Assembly (NCBI GenBank): GCA_029058745.1
Contig: JAIDXM010000041.1
Location: 1 to 52,538, forward strand
Direction of reading: 5' to 3'
Length of the DNA stretch: 52,538 nucleotides
Source of the DNA: Muribaculaceae bacterium
Lineage (GTDB): Bacteria; Bacteroidota; Bacteroidia; Bacteroidales; Muribaculaceae
Each line of letters begins with the position of its first letter. The stretch's first letter is position 1. The notes beneath the pieces are model-generated. The model saw nothing but the letters and a program-made list of their open reading frames with translations, was not told the DNA's origin and searched no databases. This document shows positions 44,001-52,538 of the stretch, piece after piece. Position numbers and translations under genes: made by a program.

Positions 44001-46836
44001 GGTTGCGACAGTTGAGCTAATTCCGGAAGAGCAGACACGGAAACTTGAAGTCAAGGCCTCCACTTTCCGCGACAAGATAACAGCCGGCGGCAAGGAGGTT
44101 TGGAAATTCGAGTTCAGCGTGGATGGAAAGTCATTAGGAGGGGTGCCCGCGATGGCCGTGATGAGCAATAAGGCATTGAACGCGCTCGCTCCATTCAGAT
44201 GGGACTTTACGGCAGGACAAGGATATTGGACAAACTCATCCTATCTGTCGTATGAAAACCCGGGAATTAGGAATGTCACGGCATCATTCGGAGTCATGCC
44301 GCGCTATCGCTCCATACCGTCACCGGTGCCGACCTGGAACACATATTCGTGTAGCCTTGTAGATGGTGGCTATAACGGAGTTCGTATCCGAGGCCTTAAG
44401 GCGGCGAATACAAGAGGCGGGGCCGATGGCGTCGAGGAAGTGCTGAATACCGTGTATCTCACGTCGGCACCTATGATGGACAAGATGATGAAAGCGGAAG
44501 AGACATCACAGGCAGAAGCGTCGGCCGACATGGAGGAGCCAATAATGTCGGCAGGGTCAGGGGACGCTGGTGAGAGCGGCATAGAGAAACCGCGACCACG
44601 ACCGGTGGAGATGCCCTTGGCATTTTTCATGCCCACCCTTGTCGGAGACGCGGACGGGATTGTCAAGGTGTCGTTCGAGACACCGGATTTCAATACCACA
44701 TGGCAGTTCCAGATTGCCGGATATACAGAGGATTTGCTGACAGCGGGTCTTGTAATGGATGCCGTTGCTTCAAAACCGGTAATGGTTCAGAGTAACGTTC
44801 CTCGTTATCTGCGTAGCGGCGACAAGGCATCGGTGTCGGCCTTGCTGTTCAATAATTCCTCATTACCGCTTCCGATTCATGGAGATATTCGCATATTCAA
44901 CCCGTCAACCGGAGAGACCATCACATCACTGCATAAAGGAGCCGAGACAGTGGCCCCGTCTGAGAACCGCCAGATTGCGACAGAATTCACTGTTCCGACA
45001 GATGTCACGGCGATAGGGTTCGAGTCATATGCCCTGAGCGACGATTTCAGTGACGGAGAGAGCGTCCTGATACCGGTGCTTCCGTCATCCACGCCCGTGG
45101 TGGAGTCAACGGGATTCTATATCGGAAGAGGGATGCCGGAATTCAGCATGAAACTTCCGAAACTGCGCAAGGATGCGAATGTGACATTCAAATATTGCGA
45201 CAATCCATTGTGGGAATGTGTGTTGGCGATGCCCTCGATATCGAAGCCGGAATCCAAGAATATCCTTTCACTTATCAAAGGCCTATATGCAAACTCAGTG
45301 TCGCTTGGCATAGTCGGGAAATATCCTCAGGTAAAATCCGGACTGGAGAAAGCTCTCGCCGATAAGGACGGACTGAAGTCGAATCTGGAGAAAGACAGTA
45401 GTCTGAAGACTGTAGGACTTGAGAACACGCCGTGGGTCAATAATGCCGCGTCTGAGACAGCCCGAATGCGATCGCTGTCAACACTATTTGATTCAGAAAA
45501 AGGGAAGGAAGCCGTTGAATCGATTCTGCGAGAAGTCAAGTCGCTACAGAACAGCGACGGGGGATGGAGCTGGTGTCCTGAAATGAAGTCGTCGCTGTAT
45601 ATGACAGAGCGGACATTGCTTCATTTCGGCATGATGAGACAAATGGGATTTCTTCCAGCCGGCACGGCCGGGATGATAGAGAACGCATTGAGATATTGCG
45701 ACAGCCAGATATACAAAGAATATGTAGAGTCGCAGAAGACGTTCTCAGTCTCATCGATGTTGGATTACCTGTATGTCAGGAGCTTTTTCGATGCCGGAAA
45801 CGGCCCGTCAGGATTCAGGGGCCTGAAGTCGGAGGCATTGAGACGTATATCAGATGACTGGGTATCGATGCCGATATATGATAAGGCTACGGCGGCGATA
45901 TTGCTTTCAAGAAGCAAAGGATATGAGTCCGAGTCAAAGAGAATACTTGAGTCGCTCCGACAGCTTGCGAGCAAGAGCGAGAGCAAGGGATGGTGGTATG
46001 ACAATATTCCATCCGGACCAGACGGTATGTCGTCACTGATGACCGTCGCTCAAGTTCTGGAGGCATTCACGGAGGTAGAACCCGGTAGCGCTGCCGTCGA
46101 TGGACTCCGACAGTGGCTCGTTCTTCAGAAAGAGACAGAAGACTGGGGCGCCAACCCGTACACGGTAGAGGTGGTTCAGTCGATACTGTCGAGTGGTTCA
46201 GACTGGACAGTGTCCGCAGACTACCCGGAGGTCACATTGGGAGGTAAAAAATTGTCGCTCCCTGAAGGAGAGTCGCCGATAGGGATAACCACCGTTACAC
46301 TCAATTCCTCCGAAGTGTCGGGAAAGAAACTCACTGTTTCCCGGAATGGCGAAGGCCCCGCATGGGGAGGCGTGATAAGCCAGTATGTGGCTCCGATAAA
46401 AGAAGTTGGTCCGGCATCAAGCTCCAATCTCAAGGTGGAGAAGCGTCTTATGGCAGTGACAGACATGCCTTCTGGAGAAACGGTGAGGGAAGTTTCCTCG
46501 TTTAAGGTAGGCGACAAGGTGCGAGTGACATTGACCATGACATGCGGCAAGGACATGGACTATGTGGCACTGACAGACGAGCGCTCCGCATGTCTTGAGC
46601 CGGATGTCCAGATTTCAGGATATGAGGGGAAGGAAGGATTGTGGATGTATCGCGAGGTACGCGACGACAAGACAACATTCTTTATAGGTTTTCTTCCCAA
46701 GGGAGTGAATGTCATAACCTATGATTGTCATGTAGGGAGGGTTGGAGAATATGCCATAGGGATAGCGACCGTCCAGAGTCAATATTCACCATTGCAGACC
46801 GCCCATTCCTCAGGCAGTGTGCTTACAGTGGAATGA
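41050..46836 (+). CDS. alpha-2-macroglobulin family protein
   Basis: A 1928-residue exported protein. Bacterial alpha-2-macroglobulins are thought to trap foreign proteases in the periplasm. After a signal peptide (residues 1-31, ending SGEMAQA) come N-terminal MG-like domains and a carboxypeptidase-regulatory-like fold near 502 (VYVVDARTQRPLSGAEVCIYE). An MG2 domain near 584 has DLSIYKPGERVRF, with further MG domains after it. The A2M domain is near 1210-1290 (TTWQFQIAGYTEDLL, NVPRYLRSGDKASVSALLFN), and an alpha-helical thioester-type domain is near 1385-1700 (GGWSWCPEMKSSLYMTERTL). The C-terminal domain follows. The expected CxEQ thioester is missing: DNPLWECVLAMPSISKPES occupies that place. 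It ends at a terminator. Confidence 0.92.
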   Translation: MVTERFNPIKKAASIAAFLIISLFSGEMAQAITHMEVESQKAKVRSEVKRENRHVKERSTFETPDFAFPATVEQDALPVYKKAMAEGNGLEALRAAMQIIVARSMVSKTSFMENAHMLDSMSRELPQPYAGLSSLLAANLYGALYDSQSWVFNQRTLPLDSYPEDPFSWSRDHFAKKVMELVSQANKGRDVAKESPIPTLAPLLDNTEMAEREGLTVWDFMVYNEAAQLSRFCVDGNGGVIPFYKESVSMSSSTETGKCFEERDRLITGLYEYRVKAGTKSPLAVAICEKSEIMPEDERAGFLKGWYYKLKEDVSGGVILDRWYRASEGFDRQSDDIREIYECMKEWISRYPRETWSEIVRYDISAISKKNATLSLPLSVLPEMPLKGSLKLGNMTEAYVLLYKIPEESVAVNSLVRKDFPGKCRLVKSIKVEKRGEVPFSEEAEIELPSLSPGYYVAIPSATPRLSSTWKRDVGEWQLNIISVSDIAIISSGNREEKGSSRVYVVDARTQRPLSGAEVCIYEDRNSGKRLVSRGYTDEKGSYPTPSGNHRVRASYRGNVAWRWDDSHLYKREDKVEEIVKLLTDLSIYKPGERVRFALVGWERKSHQNSLLKHRDVRVVMRDANYNPIDTLKLTTDTNGRSEGMFRIPESGLLGVYSLVASFEGESESISGRCMFQVAEYKSPGFFVELESEAGTAFNCGEMARFKGIVKTYSGMPLGDSEISYNVKWEPWWLWWRRGYESASYGGTMRSGSDGKFEIELPTANLKGTRFEHGIFTLSVSAVSPSGESQNAPDIRFTLGDGTTVRPSIPEREMVSGDSIRFRVPVYDMLDHPVVRDVDYSVVNLDSEKEVISGTFRSPELVIAGALMPSSRYRLTFNLPGDTVKTTSEVAVYRAGDERPPYETELWVPERRVVCGTDADSVRIDAGSGYPGSWILCEVSDENGILRREWREADGRNISLDVKTPAKNSRVWVTLSGMHNLSQKVATVELIPEEQTRKLEVKASTFRDKITAGGKEVWKFEFSVDGKSLGGVPAMAVMSNKALNALAPFRWDFTAGQGYWTNSSYLSYENPGIRNVTASFGVMPRYRSIPSPVPTWNTYSCSLVDGGYNGVRIRGLKAANTRGGADGVEEVLNTVYLTSAPMMDKMMKAEETSQAEASADMEEPIMSAGSGDAGESGIEKPRPRPVEMPLAFFMPTLVGDADGIVKVSFETPDFNTTWQFQIAGYTEDLLTAGLVMDAVASKPVMVQSNVPRYLRSGDKASVSALLFNNSSLPLPIHGDIRIFNPSTGETITSLHKGAETVAPSENRQIATEFTVPTDVTAIGFESYALSDDFSDGESVLIPVLPSSTPVVESTGFYIGRGMPEFSMKLPKLRKDANVTFKYCDNPLWECVLAMPSISKPESKNILSLIKGLYANSVSLGIVGKYPQVKSGLEKALADKDGLKSNLEKDSSLKTVGLENTPWVNNAASETARMRSLSTLFDSEKGKEAVESILREVKSLQNSDGGWSWCPEMKSSLYMTERTLLHFGMMRQMGFLPAGTAGMIENALRYCDSQIYKEYVESQKTFSVSSMLDYLYVRSFFDAGNGPSGFRGLKSEALRRISDDWVSMPIYDKATAAILLSRSKGYESESKRILESLRQLASKSESKGWWYDNIPSGPDGMSSLMTVAQVLEAFTEVEPGSAAVDGLRQWLVLQKETEDWGANPYTVEVVQSILSSGSDWTVSADYPEVTLGGKKLSLPEGESPIGITTVTLNSSEVSGKKLTVSRNGEGPAWGGVISQYVAPIKEVGPASSSNLKVEKRLMAVTDMPSGETVREVSSFKVGDKVRVTLTMTCGKDMDYVALTDERSACLEPDVQISGYEGKEGLWMYREVRDDKTTFFIGFLPKGVNVITYDCHVGRVGEYAIGIATVQSQYSPLQTAHSSGSVLTVE

Positions 46837-46849
46837 TAACAGGAAAAAT

Positions 46850-46895
46850 AACGCCCGTTTCAGATTCAATCGGAATCCGGAACGGGCGTTTTTTC
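46850..46895. terminator. bidirectional terminator between A2M and rnz
   Basis: AACGCCCGTT (46850-46859) pairs with AACGGGCGTT (46881-46890), followed by T residues to the right. An A-rich left flank gives a T run on the minus strand. It serves the convergent A2M and rnz genes. Confidence 0.85.
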
Positions 46896-46904
46896 ATGTC
46901 GTCA

Positions 46905-47819
46905 TCAGTCGAGGTTTGTGACAAGCCCTTCTTTGTTGAGGATAACATTGGGGAATATGTCACGGGCTTCCTTCAAGAATAATGAATCGTCATGATAACG
47001 AGATGAGTAATGTCCGGTGAGCAACATCGAGGCACCAGCGTCACGAGCCACCATGGCTGCCTGCTTGGCGGTAGAGTGTCCTCTTGGCGCTGCCATAGCC
47101 TTGTGTTCCTCAAGATAGGTGGTCTCATGAAACAGTAGAGATACTGGCCCTATTTTTTCAGCTATGTCAGGCATGTAGATGGTGTCGCTGATATGTGCGT
47201 AAGAGAGAGAGGGGGTAGGGGGATGTGTAAGGATAGAGTTTTCAATAACCTTTCCGTCTTGACGAATAAAATCCTCGCCATTCTTGATACGGTTCATCAT
47301 ATATATCGGCACACCGTGAAAGCGAGTCATCTCAGGGTTGATATGTCTTGGTTTGGGAGTCTCTTCAAAAACGAACCCGACAGTAGGAATCCTATGTTTC
47401 AGAGGGATAGTCCTTACGGTCAGTGATTTTGTCTGAAGTATTACCGCCTCTTCCGGTTTTATGATATTGAAATTAATTTCGAAAGGGGTGTCACGGCAGA
47501 AGTAGTCGAATATAGATTTCAGCTGTCTTGCGCCGTCCTCGAAAGTATGGATAGTTAGGTGTCCCCCCGTTCCGTTGAGAGCGATTGTCCCCACGAGTCC
47601 AGGCAAGCCGAAGACATGGTCTCCGTGCAGATGAGTCAGAAAAATGTGACGAAGTCTCGAAAAAGAGAGCCTCTGTCTCATGAAAGCGAGTTGTGCACCC
47701 TCCCCACAGTCAATCATGAAGAGATTTCCCCTGTGGTTGATTACTGTGGAAGAAGGCTGGTGTCGCAACGAAGGGCGAGCAGAACCGCATCCGAGAGTAT
47801 GAATTGAGAAGGAACTCAC
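46905..47819 (-). CDS. rnz: ribonuclease Z
   Basis: RNase Z trims the 3' trailer of tRNA precursors, needed here because at least one tRNA in the window lacks an encoded CCA. The 304-residue metallo-beta-lactamase fold protein has the first histidine cluster FLTHLHGDHVFGLPG, with the RNase Z-specific HxHxDH. It also has HETTYLEEHKAMAAPRGHSTAKQAA (the flexible-arm and histidine region) and TGHYSSRY near the end. It starts with GTG 47819, four bases after the sdaA stop, and the two are likely co-transcribed. Confidence 0.95.
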   Translation of the reverse strand: MSSFSIHTLGCGSARPSLRHQPSSTVINHRGNLFMIDCGEGAQLAFMRQRLSFSRLRHIFLTHLHGDHVFGLPGLVGTIALNGTGGHLTIHTFEDGARQLKSIFDYFCRDTPFEINFNIIKPEEAVILQTKSLTVRTIPLKHRIPTVGFVFEETPKPRHINPEMTRFHGVPIYMMNRIKNGEDFIRQDGKVIENSILTHPPTPSLSYAHISDTIYMPDIAEKIGPVSLLFHETTYLEEHKAMAAPRGHSTAKQAAMVARDAGASMLLTGHYSSRYHDDSLFLKEARDIFPNVILNKEGLVTNLD

Positions 47820-47822
47820 AGG

Positions 47823-49037
47823 TCAGACGTTATCAATTTTATAATCCTTTGCGAGACCACCGGCCCCGGTTTCCTTGTAAAGAGACGGGAGGTCATGTCC
47901 GGTCTCTTTCATGACCTGTACCAGTTTGTCGAAACTGACCCTATGCCGTCCGTCGGAAAAAGAAGAGTAAATGTTGGCGTCGAGCGCACGCGCCGCCGCA
48001 TAAGCGTTGCGTTCGATGCAAGGAATCTGCACGAGTCCGCACACCGGGTCGCAAGTCATGCCGAGATGGTGTTCAAGTCCCATTTCTGCGGCGTATTCAA
48101 TCTGTGCAGGAGTTCCGCCGAACAGTTGGCTTGCCGCGCCGGCGGCCATTGCACATGCCACACCCACCTCACCTTGGCATCCCACATCAGCTCCGGAGAT
48201 ACTCGCGTTATTTTTCACGACATTTCCAATAAGACCTGCAGTCGCGAGAGCGTGGGCTATTTCAATGTCAGAGAAATTTCGTGTATTCCAGAGATGATAT
48301 AGCACAGCGGGAACCACGCCACAGCTGCCACAAGTAGGGGCCGTCACTATAGTGCCCCCGGAAGCGTTCTCCTCGCTGACAGCCAGGGCATAAGAAAAGA
48401 CAAGTCCACGCGACCTGAGATTGTCGCGGTATCCTTCCGCTTTCATATAATAAGACCGAGCCTTGCGTCTCAGGTTCAAGGGACCAGGAAGGCGACCGTC
48501 GGTGGCGAGTCCCTTGATGACGGCAGTCTTCATTGTTTCCCAAACGTTGATAAGGAAGTCGTTGATTTCTTTCCCTTCACATTGCTCCACATATTCCCAG
48601 TAGCACCTCCCGCTGCGTTCGCAGTAGTCCATGATTTCCGTCATGGTTCCACGGTCGTATATCTCTCCGCCACCTTCATGAGCGAGCCCCTCACCTTCGA
48701 TTGCACCACCACCGACACTATATACGGTCCATTCATCGGAAGGGAGTCCGGCAGGGTTGAGACTACGGAAAGTCATCCCGTTGGGATGGTAGGGAAGGAA
48801 AACGTCGGGTTTCCAAATAATTTTCACAGGCATATCCGTTTTCTCAAGCACGTCGAGAATCGCGACATCAGTCATGTGTCCTTTCCCGGTAGCCGCGAGG
48901 CTACCGTAAAGCACCACCTCATACCCGCTGGCATACCTGTGGTTTTCCAAAAAAATCTCAGCGGCTTTCCGGGGTCCCATCGTGTGGCTTGACGAAGGTC
49001 CTGTGCCTATCCTATATAGTTCTTTAATAGATTTCAT
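47823..49037 (-). CDS. sdaA: L-serine ammonia-lyase (iron-sulfur)
   Basis: An iron-sulfur L-serine dehydratase that makes pyruvate and ammonia. The 404-residue protein is the single-chain form in which the beta and alpha parts are fused. The beta domain begins KELYRIGTGPSSSHTMGPRKA. The alpha domain has APTCGSCGVVPAVLY, MTCDPVCGLVQIPCIERN and SGADVGCQGEVGVACAMAAGA, which hold the 4Fe-4S ligand cysteines. Length is close to the 400-460 usual. It is the first gene of the sdaA-rnz pair. Confidence 0.95.
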   Translation of the reverse strand: MKSIKELYRIGTGPSSSHTMGPRKAAEIFLENHRYASGYEVVLYGSLAATGKGHMTDVAILDVLEKTDMPVKIIWKPDVFLPYHPNGMTFRSLNPAGLPSDEWTVYSVGGGAIEGEGLAHEGGGEIYDRGTMTEIMDYCERSGRCYWEYVEQCEGKEINDFLINVWETMKTAVIKGLATDGRLPGPLNLRRKARSYYMKAEGYRDNLRSRGLVFSYALAVSEENASGGTIVTAPTCGSCGVVPAVLYHLWNTRNFSDIEIAHALATAGLIGNVVKNNASISGADVGCQGEVGVACAMAAGAASQLFGGTPAQIEYAAEMGLEHHLGMTCDPVCGLVQIPCIERNAYAAARALDANIYSSFSDGRHRVSFDKLVQVMKETGHDLPSLYKETGAGGLAKDYKIDNV

Positions 49038-49265
49038 ATAAATTCATTATTAGTGTACACCAGTTGATTATTGAACGCAATACTAAAACGCAGCATTCAT
49101 AAACAACCGCAAATATATATGAAAAACGTGAAATAGCAGTGTGGTGAATACGTAAAAAAAGAGAAAGAAGTGTGAAAAAGTGAAAGTAAAGGGATTGGGA
49201 CAGGTGCAGAAAAATCATAATAAATGATGATTGCGAGCAGCACGGATTGTTGCTTACTTTGCATC

Positions 49266-51491
49266 GTGAAACTATGTCATTACATATTGTCGTTCTCGCT
49301 TATGCCTTCTTCCGTGGCGATGGCGGACAGGATTGAGCAGGATTCACTGGCGATGACACTTGACGAGGTCAGTGTGTCGGCGGTGAAACAGATGTCGTCG
49401 CTACGTCAGGAGGCGGAGGCGGCAACTATACTCACACAGAAAGAGCTTGAGCAGATAGACGCTGTGTCGATAAAAGGGATTTCAGATGTGGTTCCGAATT
49501 TCTTCATGCCGGACTACGGATCAAGAATAACGTCCACTATATATGTGAGAGGTATAGGGGCAAGGATGGACCAGCCGTCAGTTGGTCTTAATGTTGACAA
49601 TGTGCCTTATCTAAACAAGGATGCTTATGACTTCGATGTCGCCGACATCTCCTCTGTAGAGATGTTGCGAGGACCCCAGTCCACCTTATATGGACGTAAC
49701 ACGATGGCCGGGGTCATCAACGTCACGACATTGTCCCCGATGCGTTATCAAGGTTGGCGTATAATGGTCCAGGAGTCATCCAGGTTAAGGACCAAGGCCT
49801 CTGTGGGCTGGTATCACAAGTTTACACCGTCGTTGGCGGTATCCGCCACCGGGTCATATTCAGGGTCGCGAGGCGAGTTCACGAATGAGTATAACGGCAA
49901 GAAGCTTGACTGGGAGCATAACTACGCATTCCGAGGGAAAGTCCAGTGGCGAATGAAAGACGGATGGAATCTTATGAACACCGTTTCCGCCGGATTCCTT
50001 CGTCAGGGAGGGTATCCATACGAGTTTAAGGATACCGGAGTCATCTCATATAATGATACAAGTTTCTATCGCAGGTTTACATTTGCCGACGGACTTACGT
50101 TGAGGTATTCCGGCGACAGGGTCAGCATCACGTCGATAACATCCGTTCAGCATATAGATGACAATATGACGCTCGACCAGGATTTTCTTCCGGAAGATTT
50201 TTTCACATTGACACAGAAGAAGAGGGAAACTTCGCTCACAGAGGATATAGTGGTGAAAGGAGTTCCCATGGGAGGAAATTATAACTGGCTTGGAGGGTTT
50301 TTCGCATTCTATAAGCATCTTGACATGGACGCTCCGGTGACGTTTAAGGATGAAGGTATAAGCCAGTTGATAGAGAGCCACCGCAACGAAGCAAATCCAA
50401 GTTATCCGATATCATGGCATACCCGTAGTTTTCCGCTCAACAGTGAATTCACCGTTCCGACATGGGGGGTGGCCGCTTATCACGAATCGGTATTGGAATT
50501 AGGGAACTGGAACATCACGGCAGGACTCCGTGTGGATTATGAGAAATCGACGATGCATTATCGCAGTCATTGTGACACCGGATATACCATCTCCCATTTG
50601 TCGGAAGGAGAAGAGACCTTCTATAGGGACGCATTCATAGATATAGATGACGCGGGAGACCTGAGCCGCGATTTTGTCACGCTTCTGCCGAAGCTGTCGG
50701 TCACGTATAGTCTGGGAGAAACTGTCGGGAACATATATGCGAAATTCTCACGTGGATATAAGGCCGGCGGCTTTAATACGCAGATGTTCAGTGACGTTCT
50801 CCAACAGCGTCTCATGATGATAATGGGTATGGGCGCACAATATAATGTTGACGACATCGTTGGATATAAACCGGAGCAAAGCTGGAATTATGAGATTGGG
50901 TCTCATCTCACGCTTGCGGAAGGGAAGATTGCCTTTGACATGGCGGCATTCTACATAGACTGTCATAACCAGCAGCTGACAATGTTTCCAGAAGGGAACA
51001 CCACCGGAAGAATAATGACAAATGCCGGAGCCACCAGGAGTCTTGGAGGAGAGGCCTCACTCTCATATATGATAAACGAACAGTTCTCAATCAATTGCAG
51101 TTATGGTTACACCGATGCGCGTTTCCGGAAATTTAACAATGGAATAATGGATTTCAAGGGAAAGAGGATACCTTACGCGCCCTCGAATACAGTATTCCTA
51201 CAGGCATCGTGGAGCAGAAAGTTGTCAGACAGGGTTCGACTCACTGCCGATGTGAACATGCGAGGCGCCGGAAAGATATTCTGGAATGAGGAAAACACGG
51301 AGAGCCAGGACTTCTATTGTCTTCTCGGAGCGGGAGTGACATGTGACATCGACAGGTTGGGGCTTCAGTTATGGGGTAAGAACCTGACCGACACACGCTA
51401 TCATACGTTTTATTTCCTTTCAATGGGTAACGCGTTTTTTCAGAGAGGGAAGGGCGTCGAGATAGGGTTGACAGCGAGATATGTATTTTGA
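49266..51491 (+). CDS. TonB-dependent outer-membrane receptor
   Basis: An energy-coupled barrel that imports iron complexes, vitamins or other solutes. The likely start is GTG 49266: from there KLCHYILSFSLMPSSVAMA is a proper signal peptide, whereas the longer frame from 49224 puts 14 odd residues in front. The mature N-terminus has a TonB-box-like MTLDEVSVSAVKQ. The plug domain contains YVRGIGARMDQPSVGLNVDN and MLRGPQSTLYGRNTMAGVINV, and the barrel ends GVEIGLTARYVF. At 741 residues it is much shorter than SusC proteins and lacks their N-terminal extra domain, so it fits siderophore-type receptors. The ligand is unknown. A lipoprotein gene follows 27 bp downstream. Confidence 0.9.
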   Translation: MKLCHYILSFSLMPSSVAMADRIEQDSLAMTLDEVSVSAVKQMSSLRQEAEAATILTQKELEQIDAVSIKGISDVVPNFFMPDYGSRITSTIYVRGIGARMDQPSVGLNVDNVPYLNKDAYDFDVADISSVEMLRGPQSTLYGRNTMAGVINVTTLSPMRYQGWRIMVQESSRLRTKASVGWYHKFTPSLAVSATGSYSGSRGEFTNEYNGKKLDWEHNYAFRGKVQWRMKDGWNLMNTVSAGFLRQGGYPYEFKDTGVISYNDTSFYRRFTFADGLTLRYSGDRVSITSITSVQHIDDNMTLDQDFLPEDFFTLTQKKRETSLTEDIVVKGVPMGGNYNWLGGFFAFYKHLDMDAPVTFKDEGISQLIESHRNEANPSYPISWHTRSFPLNSEFTVPTWGVAAYHESVLELGNWNITAGLRVDYEKSTMHYRSHCDTGYTISHLSEGEETFYRDAFIDIDDAGDLSRDFVTLLPKLSVTYSLGETVGNIYAKFSRGYKAGGFNTQMFSDVLQQRLMMIMGMGAQYNVDDIVGYKPEQSWNYEIGSHLTLAEGKIAFDMAAFYIDCHNQQLTMFPEGNTTGRIMTNAGATRSLGGEASLSYMINEQFSINCSYGYTDARFRKFNNGIMDFKGKRIPYAPSNTVFLQASWSRKLSDRVRLTADVNMRGAGKIFWNEENTESQDFYCLLGAGVTCDIDRLGLQLWGKNLTDTRYHTFYFLSMGNAFFQRGKGVEIGLTARYVF

Positions 51492-51518
51492 AAATAACTA
51501 TAAATAATCAATAACAAA

Positions 51519-52448
51519 ATGAAGAAGTTTCTATTTGGAGCGACGGCAATAGCTATGCTGTCTATGACCTCATGTAACACAGATGTTGACGACACTGTAG
51601 CGACTGTGGCTTATGCCACGCTGAACCTTGTGTCACCGGCAGAAGGGGAGTCATATATTACAGATGCATTGTATAAATTCTATTTCAACCAGACGAAGCA
51701 GGTGTCGAGCATTGCGATGGACGGGTTGAAAATCAACAACACCAACTATGCTTTTTCAACCGACACTGTGAAATACACACAGTATTATGTCCAGACGGAG
51801 AGTGGAATCGGCGCATACAATGAAATCAAGAATGCGACAGGATATGTAAATAAAGACCTGTCGTTGCCTGTCAGGAATCTTAACTGCCAGGTGACGAGCC
51901 TATACTATTGGAGGTTCACCAATATTCCGGGGGTCGAGAATCCGGTGTACTCATCGAGCGATCCCTCGATGGTGATTATGCAGTATGATATGGGAGATGA
52001 CTACAACGTCAAGACAGTGCAGCCTGATGCGTTCTATTGCGGCACCACCAGGACCACCATATCCGGGACGAGTCCCTATGAGACCACAGAAATGACTTAT
52101 CGATTGAAAATCAACAAGGGGTATAAGACTGCAGATATGATAATCTACAATGCCAAGTTTGCAGAAGCGATGCCATTGCCCCTTACCGCGGTAGTGCTCA
52201 AGGATCTTCCGATAAAGTTTGAGAGAGGGAGCTATTCCATAGAAGCGACAAATGTGGTTCCGAAGATATCAGAGGCCGGTCAGCTTATCGACAACGATAA
52301 ATACACGTTTGATACGTTCAGGATGTTCTTCACGAATAACGAGTTGACAGGAGCGGATATCTCCTACAAGGTTGCAGGACGTTTTGAGGGAGAGGTCACT
52401 GACGCAAGCTATGTTGTAAAGATAAAAGAGAACGGCAGCGATAAGTGA
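51519..52448 (+). CDS. lipoprotein of unknown function
   Basis: A 309-residue lipoprotein: MKKFLFGATAIAMLSMTSC is a signal with lipobox, and the first mature residues (NTDVDDT) are acidic, which in Bacteroidota often means export to the cell surface. The rest is beta-rich with many Tyr, Thr and Asn (VSPAEGESYITDALYKFYFN, LYYWRFTNIPG) and no motif I can name. It follows the TonB-dependent receptor by 27 bp, so it is probably its partner in binding the same ligand, but that is inference. It is closed by a terminator. Confidence 0.75.
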   Translation: MKKFLFGATAIAMLSMTSCNTDVDDTVATVAYATLNLVSPAEGESYITDALYKFYFNQTKQVSSIAMDGLKINNTNYAFSTDTVKYTQYYVQTESGIGAYNEIKNATGYVNKDLSLPVRNLNCQVTSLYYWRFTNIPGVENPVYSSSDPSMVIMQYDMGDDYNVKTVQPDAFYCGTTRTTISGTSPYETTEMTYRLKINKGYKTADMIIYNAKFAEAMPLPLTAVVLKDLPIKFERGSYSIEATNVVPKISEAGQLIDNDKYTFDTFRMFFTNNELTGADISYKVAGRFEGEVTDASYVVKIKENGSDK

Positions 52449-52465
52449 CGAGAGAAAATGCATGG

Positions 52466-52507
52466 GGGTGTGTCAAAATTAAGTTTTTGGCACACCCTCC
52501 TTTTTTA
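52466..52507 (+). terminator. terminator after the lipoprotein
   Basis: GGGTGTGTCAAAA (52466-52478) pairs with TTTTGGCACACCC (52485-52497), with one G-T wobble and a six-base loop, followed by TCC and a T run (52501-52506). Confidence 0.8.
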
Positions 52508-52538
52508 AGCTGCCAGAGAATACGATGAACTGAATACA

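Noticed and set aside
1..52538. CRISPR array, prophage or integrative element
   Set aside because: No regularly spaced repeats, integrase, capsid or conjugation genes are seen. The 78-residue DUF6582-like gene alone is not evidence of a phage.

Overview
The window reads as a chromosomal segment of a Bacteroidota (Bacteroidales) bacterium, most like Muribaculaceae. That placement is inferred from gene content: type IX secretion genes porU and porV, a DUF3316-type protein, a Bacteroidales-type parC, a one-gene serine dehydratase, a complete queF-queC-queD-queE operon, and several promoters that fit the Bacteroidota primary-sigma consensus (TTTG, 19-20 bases, TAnnTTTG) rather than the E. coli one. 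Most of the window is dense housekeeping DNA. Only the first ~1.5 kb looks accessory.

Layout. 1-1560: small membrane-protein ORFs, a pair of 56-bp palindrome-bearing repeats, two MITE-like units and a deleted IS630-type transposase. 1570-4415 (+): ispE, grpE, dnaJ. 4565-14364 (-): transcribed as GH25 lysozyme, porU, rex, a degenerate FAH-like protein, porV, ispF, then a UvrD/PcrA helicase. This is a type IX secretion block with a redox repressor inside it. 14479-18462 (+): cvpA, sufC, sufD, sufS, with no sufB. 18623-21865 (-): lgt, then the pta-ackA pair. 22297-24219 (+): an LptF/LptG permease. 24394-24795 (-): a small coiled-coil protein. 25124-27182 (+): the queuosine precursor operon with overlapping genes and a structured leader. 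27286-31896 (-): manA, aspS, nif3-like and zinc-ribbon genes. 32018-32254 (+): a 78-aa protein.

32277-36907 (-): parC, a DUF3316-like protein and an S41 peptidase lipoprotein, overlapping or nearly abutting. 37234-38058 (-): a thioredoxin-like secreted protein. 38159-38239 (-): tRNA-Leu(UAG). 38387-39067 (-): an outer-membrane barrel protein. 39260-46836 (+): an ECF sigma factor, a single-pass membrane protein, a Spy/CpxP-like periplasmic protein and a 1928-residue alpha-2-macroglobulin, which together resemble an envelope-stress module. 46905-49037 (-): sdaA and rnz. 49266-52448 (+): a TonB-dependent receptor and a lipoprotein.

No new multi-gene defence or mobile system is evident. The items most worth a second look are the structured RNA leader of the queuosine operon, a perfect 60-bp palindrome between two convergent genes, the MITE-like and REP-like repeats beside the IS630 relic, the suf operon lacking sufB, and the coupling of an alpha-2-macroglobulin to an ECF-sigma/Spy-like cluster. 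All family names come from recognising motifs by eye; no database search was possible.
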